From the NCBI GenBank assembly GCA_050187875.1, contig JBFWXB010000019.1:21788-85787 (forward strand): a stretch of 64,000 bases of DNA, written 5' to 3'. The translations under genes and the position numbers were made by a program. This document shows, piece by piece, positions 22,415-31,685 of the stretch. This DNA is from JAFKKS01 sp050187875 (GTDB lineage: Bacteria; Pseudomonadota; Alphaproteobacteria; Rhizobiales; Xanthobacteraceae). The first letter of the stretch is position 1, and each line of letters starts with the position of its first letter. The notes beneath the pieces are model-generated. The model saw nothing but the letters and a program-made list of their open reading frames with translations. It did no database searches and was not told the DNA's origin.

Positions 22415-24073
22415 ATGCAGCGCCTGACGACCGCGGACGTGACCGTCGCAAGCCTCATCGCCCATGGCCTCGATACGATCTACGCCCTGCCCGGTATCCA
22501 TAACGATCCGCTTTTCGACGCGCTCTTCCATGCCGCCGATCGCCTTCGGACCGTCCACACGCGTCACGAGCAGGGGGCGGCCTATATGGCGCTGGGCGCA
22601 GCCCTCGCGACGGGGCGGCCGCAAGCCTATTCGGTGGTGCCGGGCCCGGGCATGCTCAATACCGCCGCCGCCCTTCTCCACGCCTACAGCACCAACGCCC
22701 AGGTCCTCGCCCTGATCGGCCAGATTCCGGATCGGGACATCGGCCGCGGCTTCGGCCACCTGCACGAAATCCGCGATCAAGCCGGTATCCTGGAGCGCCT
22801 GGTCGATTTTCATCGCCATGTCCGCACGCCAAGCGAGGCAGCCGAAGCCGTCGGCCAGGCCTTCCACGCGATGCGCACCGGCCGGCCGGGGCCCGCCGCG
22901 ATCGAATGCGCCATCGACCGGTGGGGACGGTCGGCGCCGATGCCGGCTGTCGCCGCGCCGCCGCCGGCTGCCCCGCCGCCCGTGGACGAGGATGCGGTCA
23001 TCGCGGCGGCAAAAATCCTCGGGGCGGCCAAGCGCCCGCTCATCGTCTGCGGCGGCGGCGCGCAGGAGAGCGCGGCCGAGGTTGCGCTGCTCTCGGCCCT
23101 CCTTCAGGCCCCGGTGCTCGGCTATCGGCGCGGGCGCGGCGTTCTTTCGAGTCGCGATCCTTTCAGTGTGACGCTTCCGCTGGGCCACGAATTATGGGGC
23201 GAGGCCGATGTTGTGGTCGGCGTCGGCTCACGCATGCATTTCGCCCTGACCATGTGGGGCGTCGACGCCGATCTCAAAGTTGTCCGCATCGACGCCAACC
23301 CGGAAGAGCCGACGCGCTTTCGCAACCCGGCCGTGCCCCTCATCGGTGACGCAAAACCAATTTTGCAGCGGCTGGTCGATGTGCTGCCGTCGCATCTCAC
23401 GCCGCGGGCGTCGCGCAAGGAGGAAATGCTGGAGCGGCACGCACGCTGGGACGCGCGATTCGCGACACTCGCGCCGCAGAAGGCGTTTCTCGATGTCATC
23501 CGCGCGGCCCTACCGGACGACGGCATCTTCGTCGACGAAGTTACCCAGGTCGGGTTTGCGGCACGGCTGATGCTCCCAGTCTACAAACCACGGACGTTCA
23601 TTTCGCCGGGCTATCAGGACAATCTCGGCTGGGGCTTTGCGACCGCGCTCGGCGCCCAAAATGCGCGGCCCGACGTGCCGGTGCTCGCGATCTCCGGCGA
23701 CGGCGGCTTTCTCTACACGGCGAACGAGCTCGCAACGGCGGTTCATCATCGCATCCCCCTCGTCACCGTCGTCTTCGCCGACGGCGCCTTCGGCAATGTC
23801 CGGCGCATTCAGGAGGAAGCCTATGGCAACCGCCTTATCGCCTGCGACATCACCAATCCGGATTTTGTGCGCTTCGCCGAGAGCTTCGGAGCGGCCGCGG
23901 AGCGCGCCCGGACGCCCGAAGAGCTGGGTGGCGCCCTGCGCCGTGGCTTTGCCCGGCGTGACGGGCCGACGGTGATTGAGGTGCCGGTCGGGGCGATACC
24001 GAGCCCCTGGGAGTTCTTGATCCTCCCCCGCAACCGCGGATCAGAGGCAGACAGCCCGTTCCGAGTGAGGTAA
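22415..24073 (+). CDS. Thiamine-diphosphate-dependent enzyme (acetolactate synthase large-subunit-like)
   Basis: The 552-residue protein has the three-domain layout of the ThDP decarboxylase/synthase family: an N-terminal PYR domain with the cofactor-activating Glu52 in RHEQGAAYMALG, a central FAD-like/DHS domain, and a C-terminal PP domain with the metal-binding GDGGFLYTANELATA...FADGAFGN. Acetolactate synthase, oxalyl-CoA decarboxylase-like and uncharacterised enzymes share this layout. With no small subunit or ilvC nearby, a branched-chain biosynthetic role is unlikely. AAGGA precedes the ATG. rnd follows after 9 bp. Confidence 0.8.
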   Translation: MQRLTTADVTVASLIAHGLDTIYALPGIHNDPLFDALFHAADRLRTVHTRHEQGAAYMALGAALATGRPQAYSVVPGPGMLNTAAALLHAYSTNAQVLALIGQIPDRDIGRGFGHLHEIRDQAGILERLVDFHRHVRTPSEAAEAVGQAFHAMRTGRPGPAAIECAIDRWGRSAPMPAVAAPPPAAPPPVDEDAVIAAAKILGAAKRPLIVCGGGAQESAAEVALLSALLQAPVLGYRRGRGVLSSRDPFSVTLPLGHELWGEADVVVGVGSRMHFALTMWGVDADLKVVRIDANPEEPTRFRNPAVPLIGDAKPILQRLVDVLPSHLTPRASRKEEMLERHARWDARFATLAPQKAFLDVIRAALPDDGIFVDEVTQVGFAARLMLPVYKPRTFISPGYQDNLGWGFATALGAQNARPDVPVLAISGDGGFLYTANELATAVHHRIPLVTVVFADGAFGNVRRIQEEAYGNRLIACDITNPDFVRFAESFGAAAERARTPEELGGALRRGFARRDGPTVIEVPVGAIPSPWEFLILPRNRGSEADSPFRVR

Positions 24074-24082
24074 CAAGCCGCG

Positions 24083-25228
24083 ATGGAGCCGATCACCAAC
24101 AACAAGCATTTAGCGGACGCCTGCGCACGCCTGGCGCAGCACAAGTTCATCACCGTCGATACCGAGTTCCTGCGCGAAACCACCTACTACCCGAAGCTCT
24201 GCGTGATGCAGATGGCGAGCACCGATGAGGCCGTGGTCGTCGATGCGCTGGCATCCGACATCGATCTGGAGCCTGTCTTCGCCCTGATGGCGAACGAGAA
24301 GGTCCTCAAGGTCTTCCATGCCGCGCGCCAGGACATCGAGATCATCTGGCATCGCGCCAATCTCATCCCTCACCCGATCTTCGACACGCAAGTCGCCGCC
24401 ATGGTCCTTGGCCATGGCGATTCCATCTCCTACGACCAGCTTGTCCAACGCATCACCGGCGACACGCTCGACAAGTCGCATCGCTTCACCGACTGGACTC
24501 GCCGCCCGCTGACCCCGGAGCAAGTGTCCTACGCCATTTCCGACGTGACACATCTGCGCGACGTCTATCTCGCGCTCGACGCCGACCTGCATAAGCGCGG
24601 GCGGGCTGAATGGGTCGCCGAGGAGATGGAGATCCTCACCTCGCCGGACACCTATCGCGCCGAGCCCGAGCGCGCGTGGGAACGCCTCAAGACGCGCGTG
24701 CGCAAGCCGCGCGAGATCGCCGTCCTGATGGAGCTCGCCGCTTGGCGCGAGCGCGAAGCGCAGTCGCGGGACGTTCCGCGCGGCCGCGTTCTGAAGGACG
24801 AGGCGATCGGCGAGATCGCGATCCATGCGCCGGCGACGCAAGAGAAGCTCGCAAACCTCCGCTCGCTGCCGAAGGGCTTCGAGCGCTCGAAATGGGGCCA
24901 GGATGTCATTGCGGCGGTGAAGCGTGGGCTCGAACGCGACCCCAAGACCGTCCCACGCGCCGAGCGTACACGCCAGGCGCCGAACGGCGCGGCGACCGTC
25001 GAGCTGCTGAAAGTCCTACTGCGGATGACGGCCGAGCGCCACGCCGTTGCCGCAAAGGTCATCGCAACGGTCGACGATCTCGAACGCATTTCGGCGGAAG
25101 ACAATGCGGACGTCCGCGCGTTGCGCGGGTGGCGGCGCGACCTCTTCGGCAACCGCGCCTTGGCGCTCAAGGCCGGGCGTCTTGCGCTCGCGATCGACAA
25201 GGGCCGCGTGCTGGCGGTCGACCGCTAG
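24083..25228 (+). CDS. rnd: Ribonuclease D
   Basis: The 381-residue 3'-5' exoribonuclease matures tRNA and other small RNAs. The DEDDy catalytic residues are visible: Asp26 and Glu28 (VDTEFL), Asp84 (ARQDIEI), and Tyr150/Asp154 (SYAISDVTHL). An HRDC-type helical domain follows at about residues 210-290. The length is right for the family. It starts 9 bp after the ThDP enzyme gene, and its TAG stop shares the bases CTAG with the convergent stop of the next gene. Confidence 0.95.
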   Translation: MEPITNNKHLADACARLAQHKFITVDTEFLRETTYYPKLCVMQMASTDEAVVVDALASDIDLEPVFALMANEKVLKVFHAARQDIEIIWHRANLIPHPIFDTQVAAMVLGHGDSISYDQLVQRITGDTLDKSHRFTDWTRRPLTPEQVSYAISDVTHLRDVYLALDADLHKRGRAEWVAEEMEILTSPDTYRAEPERAWERLKTRVRKPREIAVLMELAAWREREAQSRDVPRGRVLKDEAIGEIAIHAPATQEKLANLRSLPKGFERSKWGQDVIAAVKRGLERDPKTVPRAERTRQAPNGAATVELLKVLLRMTAERHAVAAKVIATVDDLERISAEDNADVRALRGWRRDLFGNRALALKAGRLALAIDKGRVLAVDR

Positions 25229-25965
25229 GTCGCACTTTCAGCGTTCTCCGCAATGGCGCTCTCGGCCGCAACGCCAGCCCTGCGGATCTGGCGAAGCGCG
25301 ACGCCGCAAAGGATCACCCACAACGGCACCCACATCAAGAGTATCGTCACCCATACCGGCCGCCCGAGGCCGAAGAGATCGATGCCCGCCAGATAGATCG
25401 GGAAATTGAGCAGGAAGTGCCCCGCCATGCCGGCGATGCCGCCGGGCAGAAACGAACGGCCCCAGGCCCAAGTGGCGAGCGGCGGCGCGACGAACGCCCC
25501 GTGTAGGAAGCACACCTGCAGCCGCTCGAAGGCAAAGCCGCCATACATCCAGAATGGCCGCTCAATGAAACCAGGCGCCGTCATCGCCGCATGCGCGACG
25601 AACCAGATCTCACCGATCCCGAAGCCGAGGCCGATGGCAAGCGCCAGCGGCACGGCGCTCTTTCGGCTGAGCAAGCGGCGGACGGCCGGCACCAGAAGGA
25701 CAAGCCACTTCGCTGGCTCCTCGGTGAGTGGTGCAAGCGGAAGAAGGAACGCGGGGCGAATCCAGCCGGCGCTCGCATCCGGCAGAAACGCGTGCAGAAG
25801 CGGCAGCCGCACTGCCGCGAAGACAAGCGGCTGCAGCGGCAAGGCGATAACGAGCGCGAGGATAAGGACGCGACGCTCGCGCGCTTCCGCTAACGTCAAC
25901 GTCACGCCGCCGATGACGATCAGCGCCAGTCCGCTCGTCACGGCCGCGGCGATCAGCAAGCCCAT
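25225..25965 (-). CDS. PrsW-like intramembrane metalloprotease
   Basis: The 246-residue protein has about seven to eight transmembrane helices. The signature of the PrsW/CAAX-protease clan is visible: adjacent glutamates Glu82-Glu83 (PLTEEPAKW), Glu119 (GFGIGEIWF), His155 (FLHGAF) and His183 (MAGHFLLN), expected to bind the catalytic metal inside the membrane. PrsW of Bacillus cuts an anti-sigma factor; the substrate here is unknown. It starts 15 bp after ppx on the same strand and is probably transcribed with ppk1-ppx. Confidence 0.75.
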   Translation of the reverse strand: MGLLIAAAVTSGLALIVIGGVTLTLAEARERRVLILALVIALPLQPLVFAAVRLPLLHAFLPDASAGWIRPAFLLPLAPLTEEPAKWLVLLVPAVRRLLSRKSAVPLALAIGLGFGIGEIWFVAHAAMTAPGFIERPFWMYGGFAFERLQVCFLHGAFVAPPLATWAWGRSFLPGGIAGMAGHFLLNFPIYLAGIDLFGLGRPVWVTILLMWVPLWVILCGVALRQIRRAGVAAESAIAENAESAT

Positions 25966-25980
25966 ATGAGACGGCCTCGA

Positions 25981-27558
25981 TCAGTCGACGAGCAGCACGG
26001 GCTCTCGCCCAATCAACCGGCCGAGCTGGCGCAAACGATTGAAGACGCGGTCGCCGGCAAGCGAGCCAAGGCTCCGCGGCAGCCGCAGCACCAGGCGGCC
26101 GCGCACGACCCGCATCGGCGTGCGCGGCAGCACGCCGGGCATCGCCGCCGACACCATATAGGCGACGCGCATCGCCGCGCCGAGCACACGCGCGCGGTCG
26201 AGCATTCGCGTCGAGATCAGCTCCACGAGCTCCGGCGCGGCCTCGTCGTGGACGAGGCCCGCGTGACGGAAAAAAGCGGACAGAGCGAGATAAGCGCGCC
26301 CCGGATGATCGACGCCGACGAACGCGCCGTGCGCGATGATGTTGAAGGCCTGCTCGCCGCGATAGTCGGGATGCGCACGCCAACCGATGTCGCCGAGGAG
26401 GCAAGCCGCATGCCGCAGGCGCTTTTCTTCAGCCGTCTCCTCGATGCCCGACGATGCCATGAAGCGATCAGTCCAACCGATCATCTCCTCGCCGTGCCGC
26501 GGCGAACGTGAGCGCAAGGTGTTGAACTCACGCGCGGCCGCAAGCAGCGGGTCCTGCTTCTGCAGCGCCGCACTCAGGCAGTCATAGAGATGTCCCTCGC
26601 GCACGCCGAGCGCCGAAAACACGACGTTCTCGGGCTGCGCCACACGCACGACATGCTCCAAGACCAGTGCGCCATAAGCGAGAAGCGGCCGGCGCGCATC
26701 GGAGACGACTTCGATGCGCGCCAGCATGTCGGTGTCGACACGATGGACGAGGCGCGAGAATTCAAACGTCTCTTTCGCGGGAATCGAATAGCCGTGCGTG
26801 ACATGCAGCGGATAGCTCGTCTGCCACATGTGCAGGCGCGCCAACGCACGCCAGGTCCCGCCGACCGCATAGAAGGTTCGGCCACGGCCCGCGCGCAAGC
26901 TTTTCGCCTGCGCGAGCGCGGCCTTCACGATCTTCTCGGCTTTCTTGATCGACTTCGAAGAAGCGTCCTGCAGGGCGAGGCCGCCGAGCGGCAAGGTCAA
27001 TCCGCGCGTCAAGCGCATACCGTGGACGTCGACGAGCTCGAGCGAGCCGCCGCCGAGGTCACCGACGATACCGTCCGGCTTGTGGATGCCCGACAGGATG
27101 CCGAGCGCCGACAATTCCGCTTCCCGTTTGCCGGAAATCACATCGACCTTCACGCCGCAGATCTTCTCGGCGCGCGCGACGAAGGCGGGGCCGTTGCGCG
27201 CTTCGCGGCAAGCGGCCGTCGCCAGCACCCAGAGGCGCTGCACCCGCAGCGTCTCGCAAAGCGCCTTGTAGCGCTTCAGCGCGGTCAGCGCCTTGGCGAC
27301 GGCATCGAGCGCAAGCAAGCCTGTCGATTGCACCTCGCGTCCGAGCCCACACAGCGTCTTCTCGTTGAAGATCGGCGTGGGACTGCGCGTGAGCCCTTCA
27401 TAGACGACAAGGCGGACCGAGTTCGATCCGATGTCGATCACCGCGATGGGAGGACCATGGTCGAGGCGGCCGGGCGCGGCGTTTTTCGCCGCGATCGCCC
27501 TACGTGCGCTGGCGCCGGAAGAGACTGCGCGGGGACGAGTCTTTGAGCGATTTGCCAC
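25981..27558 (-). CDS. ppx: Exopolyphosphatase (Ppx/GppA family)
   Basis: The 525-residue protein removes terminal phosphate from polyphosphate, and relatives also hydrolyse pppGpp. The actin-like ATPase fold motifs are IAVIDIGSNSVRLVVYEG (phosphate 1), VGDLGGGSLELVDV (phosphate 2) and a GGTWRALARL segment. The C-terminal third is an HD-type helical domain (RLRHAACLLGDIGW, NIIAHGAFVGVDHP). An Ala/Arg-rich extension of about 35 residues precedes the core. The start lies 59 bp inside ppk1, so the two genes are probably translationally coupled. Confidence 0.93.
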   Translation of the reverse strand: MANRSKTRPRAVSSGASARRAIAAKNAAPGRLDHGPPIAVIDIGSNSVRLVVYEGLTRSPTPIFNEKTLCGLGREVQSTGLLALDAVAKALTALKRYKALCETLRVQRLWVLATAACREARNGPAFVARAEKICGVKVDVISGKREAELSALGILSGIHKPDGIVGDLGGGSLELVDVHGMRLTRGLTLPLGGLALQDASSKSIKKAEKIVKAALAQAKSLRAGRGRTFYAVGGTWRALARLHMWQTSYPLHVTHGYSIPAKETFEFSRLVHRVDTDMLARIEVVSDARRPLLAYGALVLEHVVRVAQPENVVFSALGVREGHLYDCLSAALQKQDPLLAAAREFNTLRSRSPRHGEEMIGWTDRFMASSGIEETAEEKRLRHAACLLGDIGWRAHPDYRGEQAFNIIAHGAFVGVDHPGRAYLALSAFFRHAGLVHDEAAPELVELISTRMLDRARVLGAAMRVAYMVSAAMPGVLPRTPMRVVRGRLVLRLPRSLGSLAGDRVFNRLRQLGRLIGREPVLLVD

Positions 27559-29695
27559 GGCCCGACAGGCTTGGGTTGGTCATGAAATACTTGTGGGCGT
27601 TGAACGGCTCATCGCCCGGCGCCGCCTTTATGCGCATGGATGCGCCGTCCGGCAAGAGCGTCCAGCTTTGCTCATTGTCGAGCAAGTTTGCGACCATGAT
27701 CTGATCGAGCACCTGCTGATGCACGGTCGGATTGACGATGGGACACAGCACCTCCACGCGCCGCTCCAGGTTGCGCGGCATCATATCGGCGGAGGCGATA
27801 TAGACCGACGCCTTCTGGTGCGGCAGCCCGAAGCCATTGCCGAAGCAGTAGATGCGGCCATGTTCGAGGAAACGTCCGATGATCGATTTCACGCGGATGC
27901 GATCCGAAAGCCCCGCAACGCCGGGCCGCAGGCAGCAGATGCCGCGCACGACGAGATCGATCTCGACGCCGGCACGGGACGCCTTGTACAGCGCGTCGAT
28001 CACGTCCGGGTCGACGAGCGCGTTCATCTTCATCCAGATGGCGGCGGGCCGCCCTGCTTCCGCATGCGCGATCTCCTGCGCGATGTGGTCGAGGATGCGC
28101 TGCTTCAAATTCATCGGCGAGACGGCGATGCGCTCGAGCTCCGCAGGCTCCGCATAGCCGGTGATGAAATTGAAGATGCGCGCGACGTCGCGGCCGATGA
28201 CGGGATCGGCGGTGAAGAACGACAGGTCGGTGTAGATGCGCGCCGTCACCGGATGATAGTTACCGGTGCCGACATGCACGTAGGACATGAGCGACCCGCC
28301 CTCGCGCCGCACCACGAGCGAGAGCTTCGCATGCGTCTTGAGCTCGACGAAGCCGAACACGACCTGCGCGCCGGCGCGCTCGAGATCGCGCGCCCAGCGG
28401 ATGTTCGCCTCTTCGTCGAACCGCGCCTTGAGCTCGACCAGCGCCGTGACCGATTTGCCGGCTTCGGCGGCCTCGGCGAGCGCGCGCACGATGGGGCTGT
28501 CCTTCGACGTGCGGTAGAGCGTCTGCTTGATCGCGACGACGTCCGGGTCACGCGCCGCTTGGCTCAGGAACTGCACGACGACGTCGAACGACTCGTAGGG
28601 GTGATGAACGATCAGGTCCTTCTGGCGGATCGCGGCGAAGCAATCCCCCGCCTGCTCGCGGATACGCTCCGGGAACCGCGGATTGTACGGGACGAACTCG
28701 AGGTCCGGCCGATCGATATTGGTGAGCTGGGACAGCTCATTGAGCGCCAGCATGCCGTCGACGAGGAAGACCTCGTCGTCACCGCAGGCGAGCGCGCGCT
28801 GGACAAAGCGCCTGAGCGGCGCTGGCATCGCCGCTTCCATCTCGAGGCGGATCACCGAGCCGCGGCGGCGGCGCTTGAGCGCCGTTTCGAATTCACGTAC
28901 GAGGTCTTCGGCCTCTTCCTCGACCTCGACCTCGCTGTCGCGCAGGATGCGGAACGCCCCCTGCCCGCGCACGACATAGCCCGGGAAGAGCTTGCCGATG
29001 AACAAACCGGTCGCCTGTTCGAGTGTGATGAAACGCGCCCCGGCAACATCGGGCGTCTCCGGCAGGCGGATGAAGCGCTCGATGCGGTTGGGAACCCGGA
29101 TCAGCGCATTCATCGTCTTGGCGTCGGCGGAGCGAATGAGCTGCAGCGCCAGCGAGAAACCAAGATTGGGGATGAACGGGAACGGATGCGCGGGATCGAT
29201 CGCGAGCGGCGTCAGCAGCGGAAAAATGTGGTGGAGGAAATGATCCTCGAGCCACGCCCTCTCGTGCTTGGTGACCTCGGGCCCGTCCACAAGCACGATG
29301 CCGTTCGCGGCAAGGTCCTGCCGAAGCTCGCGCCAGCGCCCTTGCTGGTCGCTCGCGAGTGTCGAAACCGCCTCGCCGATGCGCGCGAGCTGCTCGGCGG
29401 GGGTGTGGCCGTCGGGGCTTCGCGTCGGCACGCCTTCACGGACCTGTCCTTTGAGGCCGGCGACGCGGACCATGAAGAATTCGTCGAGATTGTTGGCCGA
29501 GATCGACACGAAGCGCAGCCGCTCGAGGAGCGGATAGCCCGCATCCGTCGACTGTTCGAGAACGCGCCGATTGAAATGCAACCAGGACAATTCCCGGTTG
29601 ATGAACCGCTCTGGGCGCCGCAAAAGGTCATCGGCAGCCGGCAGCGGCGCCGGCGTCACTTCCTTTTCAAGAACAATGGCTTCCGACCGCTTCAT
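27500..29695 (-). CDS. ppk1: Polyphosphate kinase 1
   Basis: The 731-residue enzyme polymerises the gamma-phosphate of ATP into polyphosphate. Motifs are the N-domain FINRELSWLHFNRRVL and ANNLDEFFMVRVAGL, the head domain, and two catalytic His segments in the C-terminal half (LKTHAKLSLVV and FLEHGRIYCFG), with IASADMMPRNLERRVE near the end. The ATG at 29695 is chosen because AAAGGG precedes it; in-frame starts at 29743 and 29764 lack sites. The 3' end overlaps ppx by 59 bp. Confidence 0.95.
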   Translation of the reverse strand: MKRSEAIVLEKEVTPAPLPAADDLLRRPERFINRELSWLHFNRRVLEQSTDAGYPLLERLRFVSISANNLDEFFMVRVAGLKGQVREGVPTRSPDGHTPAEQLARIGEAVSTLASDQQGRWRELRQDLAANGIVLVDGPEVTKHERAWLEDHFLHHIFPLLTPLAIDPAHPFPFIPNLGFSLALQLIRSADAKTMNALIRVPNRIERFIRLPETPDVAGARFITLEQATGLFIGKLFPGYVVRGQGAFRILRDSEVEVEEEAEDLVREFETALKRRRRGSVIRLEMEAAMPAPLRRFVQRALACGDDEVFLVDGMLALNELSQLTNIDRPDLEFVPYNPRFPERIREQAGDCFAAIRQKDLIVHHPYESFDVVVQFLSQAARDPDVVAIKQTLYRTSKDSPIVRALAEAAEAGKSVTALVELKARFDEEANIRWARDLERAGAQVVFGFVELKTHAKLSLVVRREGGSLMSYVHVGTGNYHPVTARIYTDLSFFTADPVIGRDVARIFNFITGYAEPAELERIAVSPMNLKQRILDHIAQEIAHAEAGRPAAIWMKMNALVDPDVIDALYKASRAGVEIDLVVRGICCLRPGVAGLSDRIRVKSIIGRFLEHGRIYCFGNGFGLPHQKASVYIASADMMPRNLERRVEVLCPIVNPTVHQQVLDQIMVANLLDNEQSWTLLPDGASMRIKAAPGDEPFNAHKYFMTNPSLSGRGKSLKDSSPRSLFRRQRT

Positions 29696-29799
29696 GAATC
29701 CCTTTATGCGGTCCCGAGGCCGCCGATGCGATTGCGCGACCATCCTCGGCAAGGATGATGACACTATGGTGACATAACGCGCGGGATCGCAAAATGGCG

Positions 29800-30480
29800 T
29801 TAAAGCGCCGGCCGAAAAAGCTCGGCTGCGAGCGCCCGCGTGACCGGCCGCTGGCGGCGCAGCGCCTCGGCGTCGAGGCGCGTCACCGCATCCCGCGCCG
29901 CCGTGAACGAGCGCTCGATCCGCGAGAGAAGGTAGGCCAGGAGCGCTTCGTCGACCTCGAGCTGACGGTCGGCGAAGAGCTTGACCATCACCGCCCGCAG
30001 CGTCGCATCGTCAGGCGGCTCCAAGACCGCGAGCGGCACGGCGCGCAGCCGCGAGGCGAGATCGGCGAGCCCCAAATTCCAGCCTGCCGGCGTCGTGCGT
30101 GCGGTGAGAAGAATGAAGGCCTCCTCCTCGCGGGCGAGATTGAGGAGATGGAACAGCGCCGTCTCATCGAGACTATCCGGCGCGATGTCTTCGATTACGA
30201 GGGCGCCCGTCGCGAGTGCTCCAGGGAGGTTCACGCCGCGCAAAGCGCGGCCGGAAAGAAAGCGTGCGCCCGCTTGTTCGGCCCAGATGGCGGCGAGGTG
30301 GCTCTTGCCCGCCCCTTCCGGCCCGACCAGCGCCACCACCGATGCCGGCCAATCCGGCCAGCCGGTCACCAAGGCATGCGCGGCGGCATTCGGCCGCCCG
30401 GGCAGGAAATCCTCCGGCGCGAAGCTTTCGCTATGGGCTAACGCCAGCGCGAGCTGGCGCGCGGCAGGCGCATGAGGCAT
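29800..30480 (-). CDS. hdaA: DnaA-inactivating regulator HdaA
   Basis: The 226-residue AAA+ protein matches HdaA, the alphaproteobacterial Hda, which binds the replication sliding clamp and makes DnaA hydrolyse its ATP after initiation. The N-terminal clamp-binding QLALALAH and a Walker A motif GPEGAGKSHLA are visible, followed by a short AAA+ core and lid like DnaA domain III without the DNA-binding domain. It lies 5 bp after the AI-2E permease gene and about 100 bp before ppk1 in the same direction. This order is common in the group. Confidence 0.9.
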   Translation of the reverse strand: MPHAPAARQLALALAHSESFAPEDFLPGRPNAAAHALVTGWPDWPASVVALVGPEGAGKSHLAAIWAEQAGARFLSGRALRGVNLPGALATGALVIEDIAPDSLDETALFHLLNLAREEEAFILLTARTTPAGWNLGLADLASRLRAVPLAVLEPPDDATLRAVMVKLFADRQLEVDEALLAYLLSRIERSFTAARDAVTRLDAEALRRQRPVTRALAAELFRPAL

Positions 30481-30485
30481 GGCCG

Positions 30486-31652
30486 TCAGCTCTGCTTCTC
30501 ACTGTGCTTGCGCCGCTCGACGGTGCGTACCGGCGTCGGCCGGCCCGTATAGAGCGGGCTTTCCAGATAGCGGCGCAACGCGAAGCGCGCGATGACGCCG
30601 ACCGCCGCCGCCATCGGCACCGCGAGCAGCAAGCCGACAAAGCCGAACAGGTAGCTAAACGCGAGCAACGCGAACATCAGCCAGACCGGATGCAAGCCGA
30701 CGCTCTCGCCGACGAGTTTCGGCGAGAGAATGTAACCCTCGAGGAATTGTCCGACGAGGAAGATCGCAACGATGATGAGGATCGACGACCACTCGGGCCA
30801 GAATTGCCCGACGGCAACGGCAGTCGCGAGCACCAGGCCCGTCATCGAGCCGATATATGGGATGAATGTGATCAGGCCCGATCCGAGCCCGATCAAGAGA
30901 CCGAAGTTCAGGCCGGCGATCGTCAGCGTGACCGCATAGAACGATCCCAGGATGAGACAGACGCCGGTCTGCCCGCGCACGAAATGCGCAATCGCGACAT
31001 CGATCTCGCGCGCCAGACGCCGCACCGTCGCGCGCTGTGCGATCGGCACCCAGCTGTCGATCTTGGCGATCATCCGCTCCCAGTCGTTGAGCAGATAGAA
31101 GGCGACAACCGGCGTCACGATCATGAGGGATAGAACGGAGATGAGCGCCTGCCCGCCCGACCAGAGCGACCTCACAAAGGCTGTCAGCCACCCCGCGCCC
31201 TCCTTCACCACGTCCCCGAACGACGCGTCGACATTGCCGAGATTGTTGCCGACCAGTTTTTGCAGCCATGGCCGGCTCGGATCGGCGATGGCAGCCTGCA
31301 CCTTGCGCACGTAGTCGGGCAGGTTTTCCATGAAGCCGCTGAGCTGTCCGCCGAGCACCGGCACGATCAGCAGCAGCAGGACGATGAAGGTGAGCACGAA
31401 AGCGCCGATGATGAGCAGCGAGGCGACAAGCCGCCCGATGCCAACCTTTTCCATCCGGGTCGCAAGCGGATTGAAGAGATAGGCGAGCGCCATGCCCGCA
31501 ACGAAAGGCAGCAGAATTTCGTGCAGCAGCCAGATCGAAAGGGCGACCACGAAAAGCGCCCCGACCCAGAAGGCGTATTGCCGCCCGAAACTCACCGTGC
31601 CGACCAAACGTCCCCCGCCTCTTCTACCGGGCGTACCCCTACGCGCAATCAC
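30486..31652 (-). CDS. AI-2E family transporter (PerM-like permease)
   Basis: The 388-residue inner-membrane protein has about eight helices with the family layout: paired N-terminal helices (FWVGALFVVALSIWLLHEIL, FVAGMALAYLFNPL), a long soluble segment (about residues 110-165) and a C-terminal helix bundle with the FIPYIGSMTGL and LSPKLVGESVGLHPV motifs. Family members include TqsA, an AI-2 exporter, and Na+/H+ antiporters, so the substrate is uncertain. A GTG start at 31652 follows GAGG closely. A basic tail ends it just before hdaA. Confidence 0.85.
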   Translation of the reverse strand: MIARRGTPGRRGGGRLVGTVSFGRQYAFWVGALFVVALSIWLLHEILLPFVAGMALAYLFNPLATRMEKVGIGRLVASLLIIGAFVLTFIVLLLLIVPVLGGQLSGFMENLPDYVRKVQAAIADPSRPWLQKLVGNNLGNVDASFGDVVKEGAGWLTAFVRSLWSGGQALISVLSLMIVTPVVAFYLLNDWERMIAKIDSWVPIAQRATVRRLAREIDVAIAHFVRGQTGVCLILGSFYAVTLTIAGLNFGLLIGLGSGLITFIPYIGSMTGLVLATAVAVGQFWPEWSSILIIVAIFLVGQFLEGYILSPKLVGESVGLHPVWLMFALLAFSYLFGFVGLLLAVPMAAAVGVIARFALRRYLESPLYTGRPTPVRTVERRKHSEKQS

Positions 31653-31685
31653 ACCCTCAGGCGCTCATTGTAGCAAGTCCCGCGG

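Noticed and set aside
27431..29758. A 775-residue open frame opposite ppk1
   Set aside because: It is the complement of a conserved enzyme gene and has no recognisable domain or ribosome-binding site.
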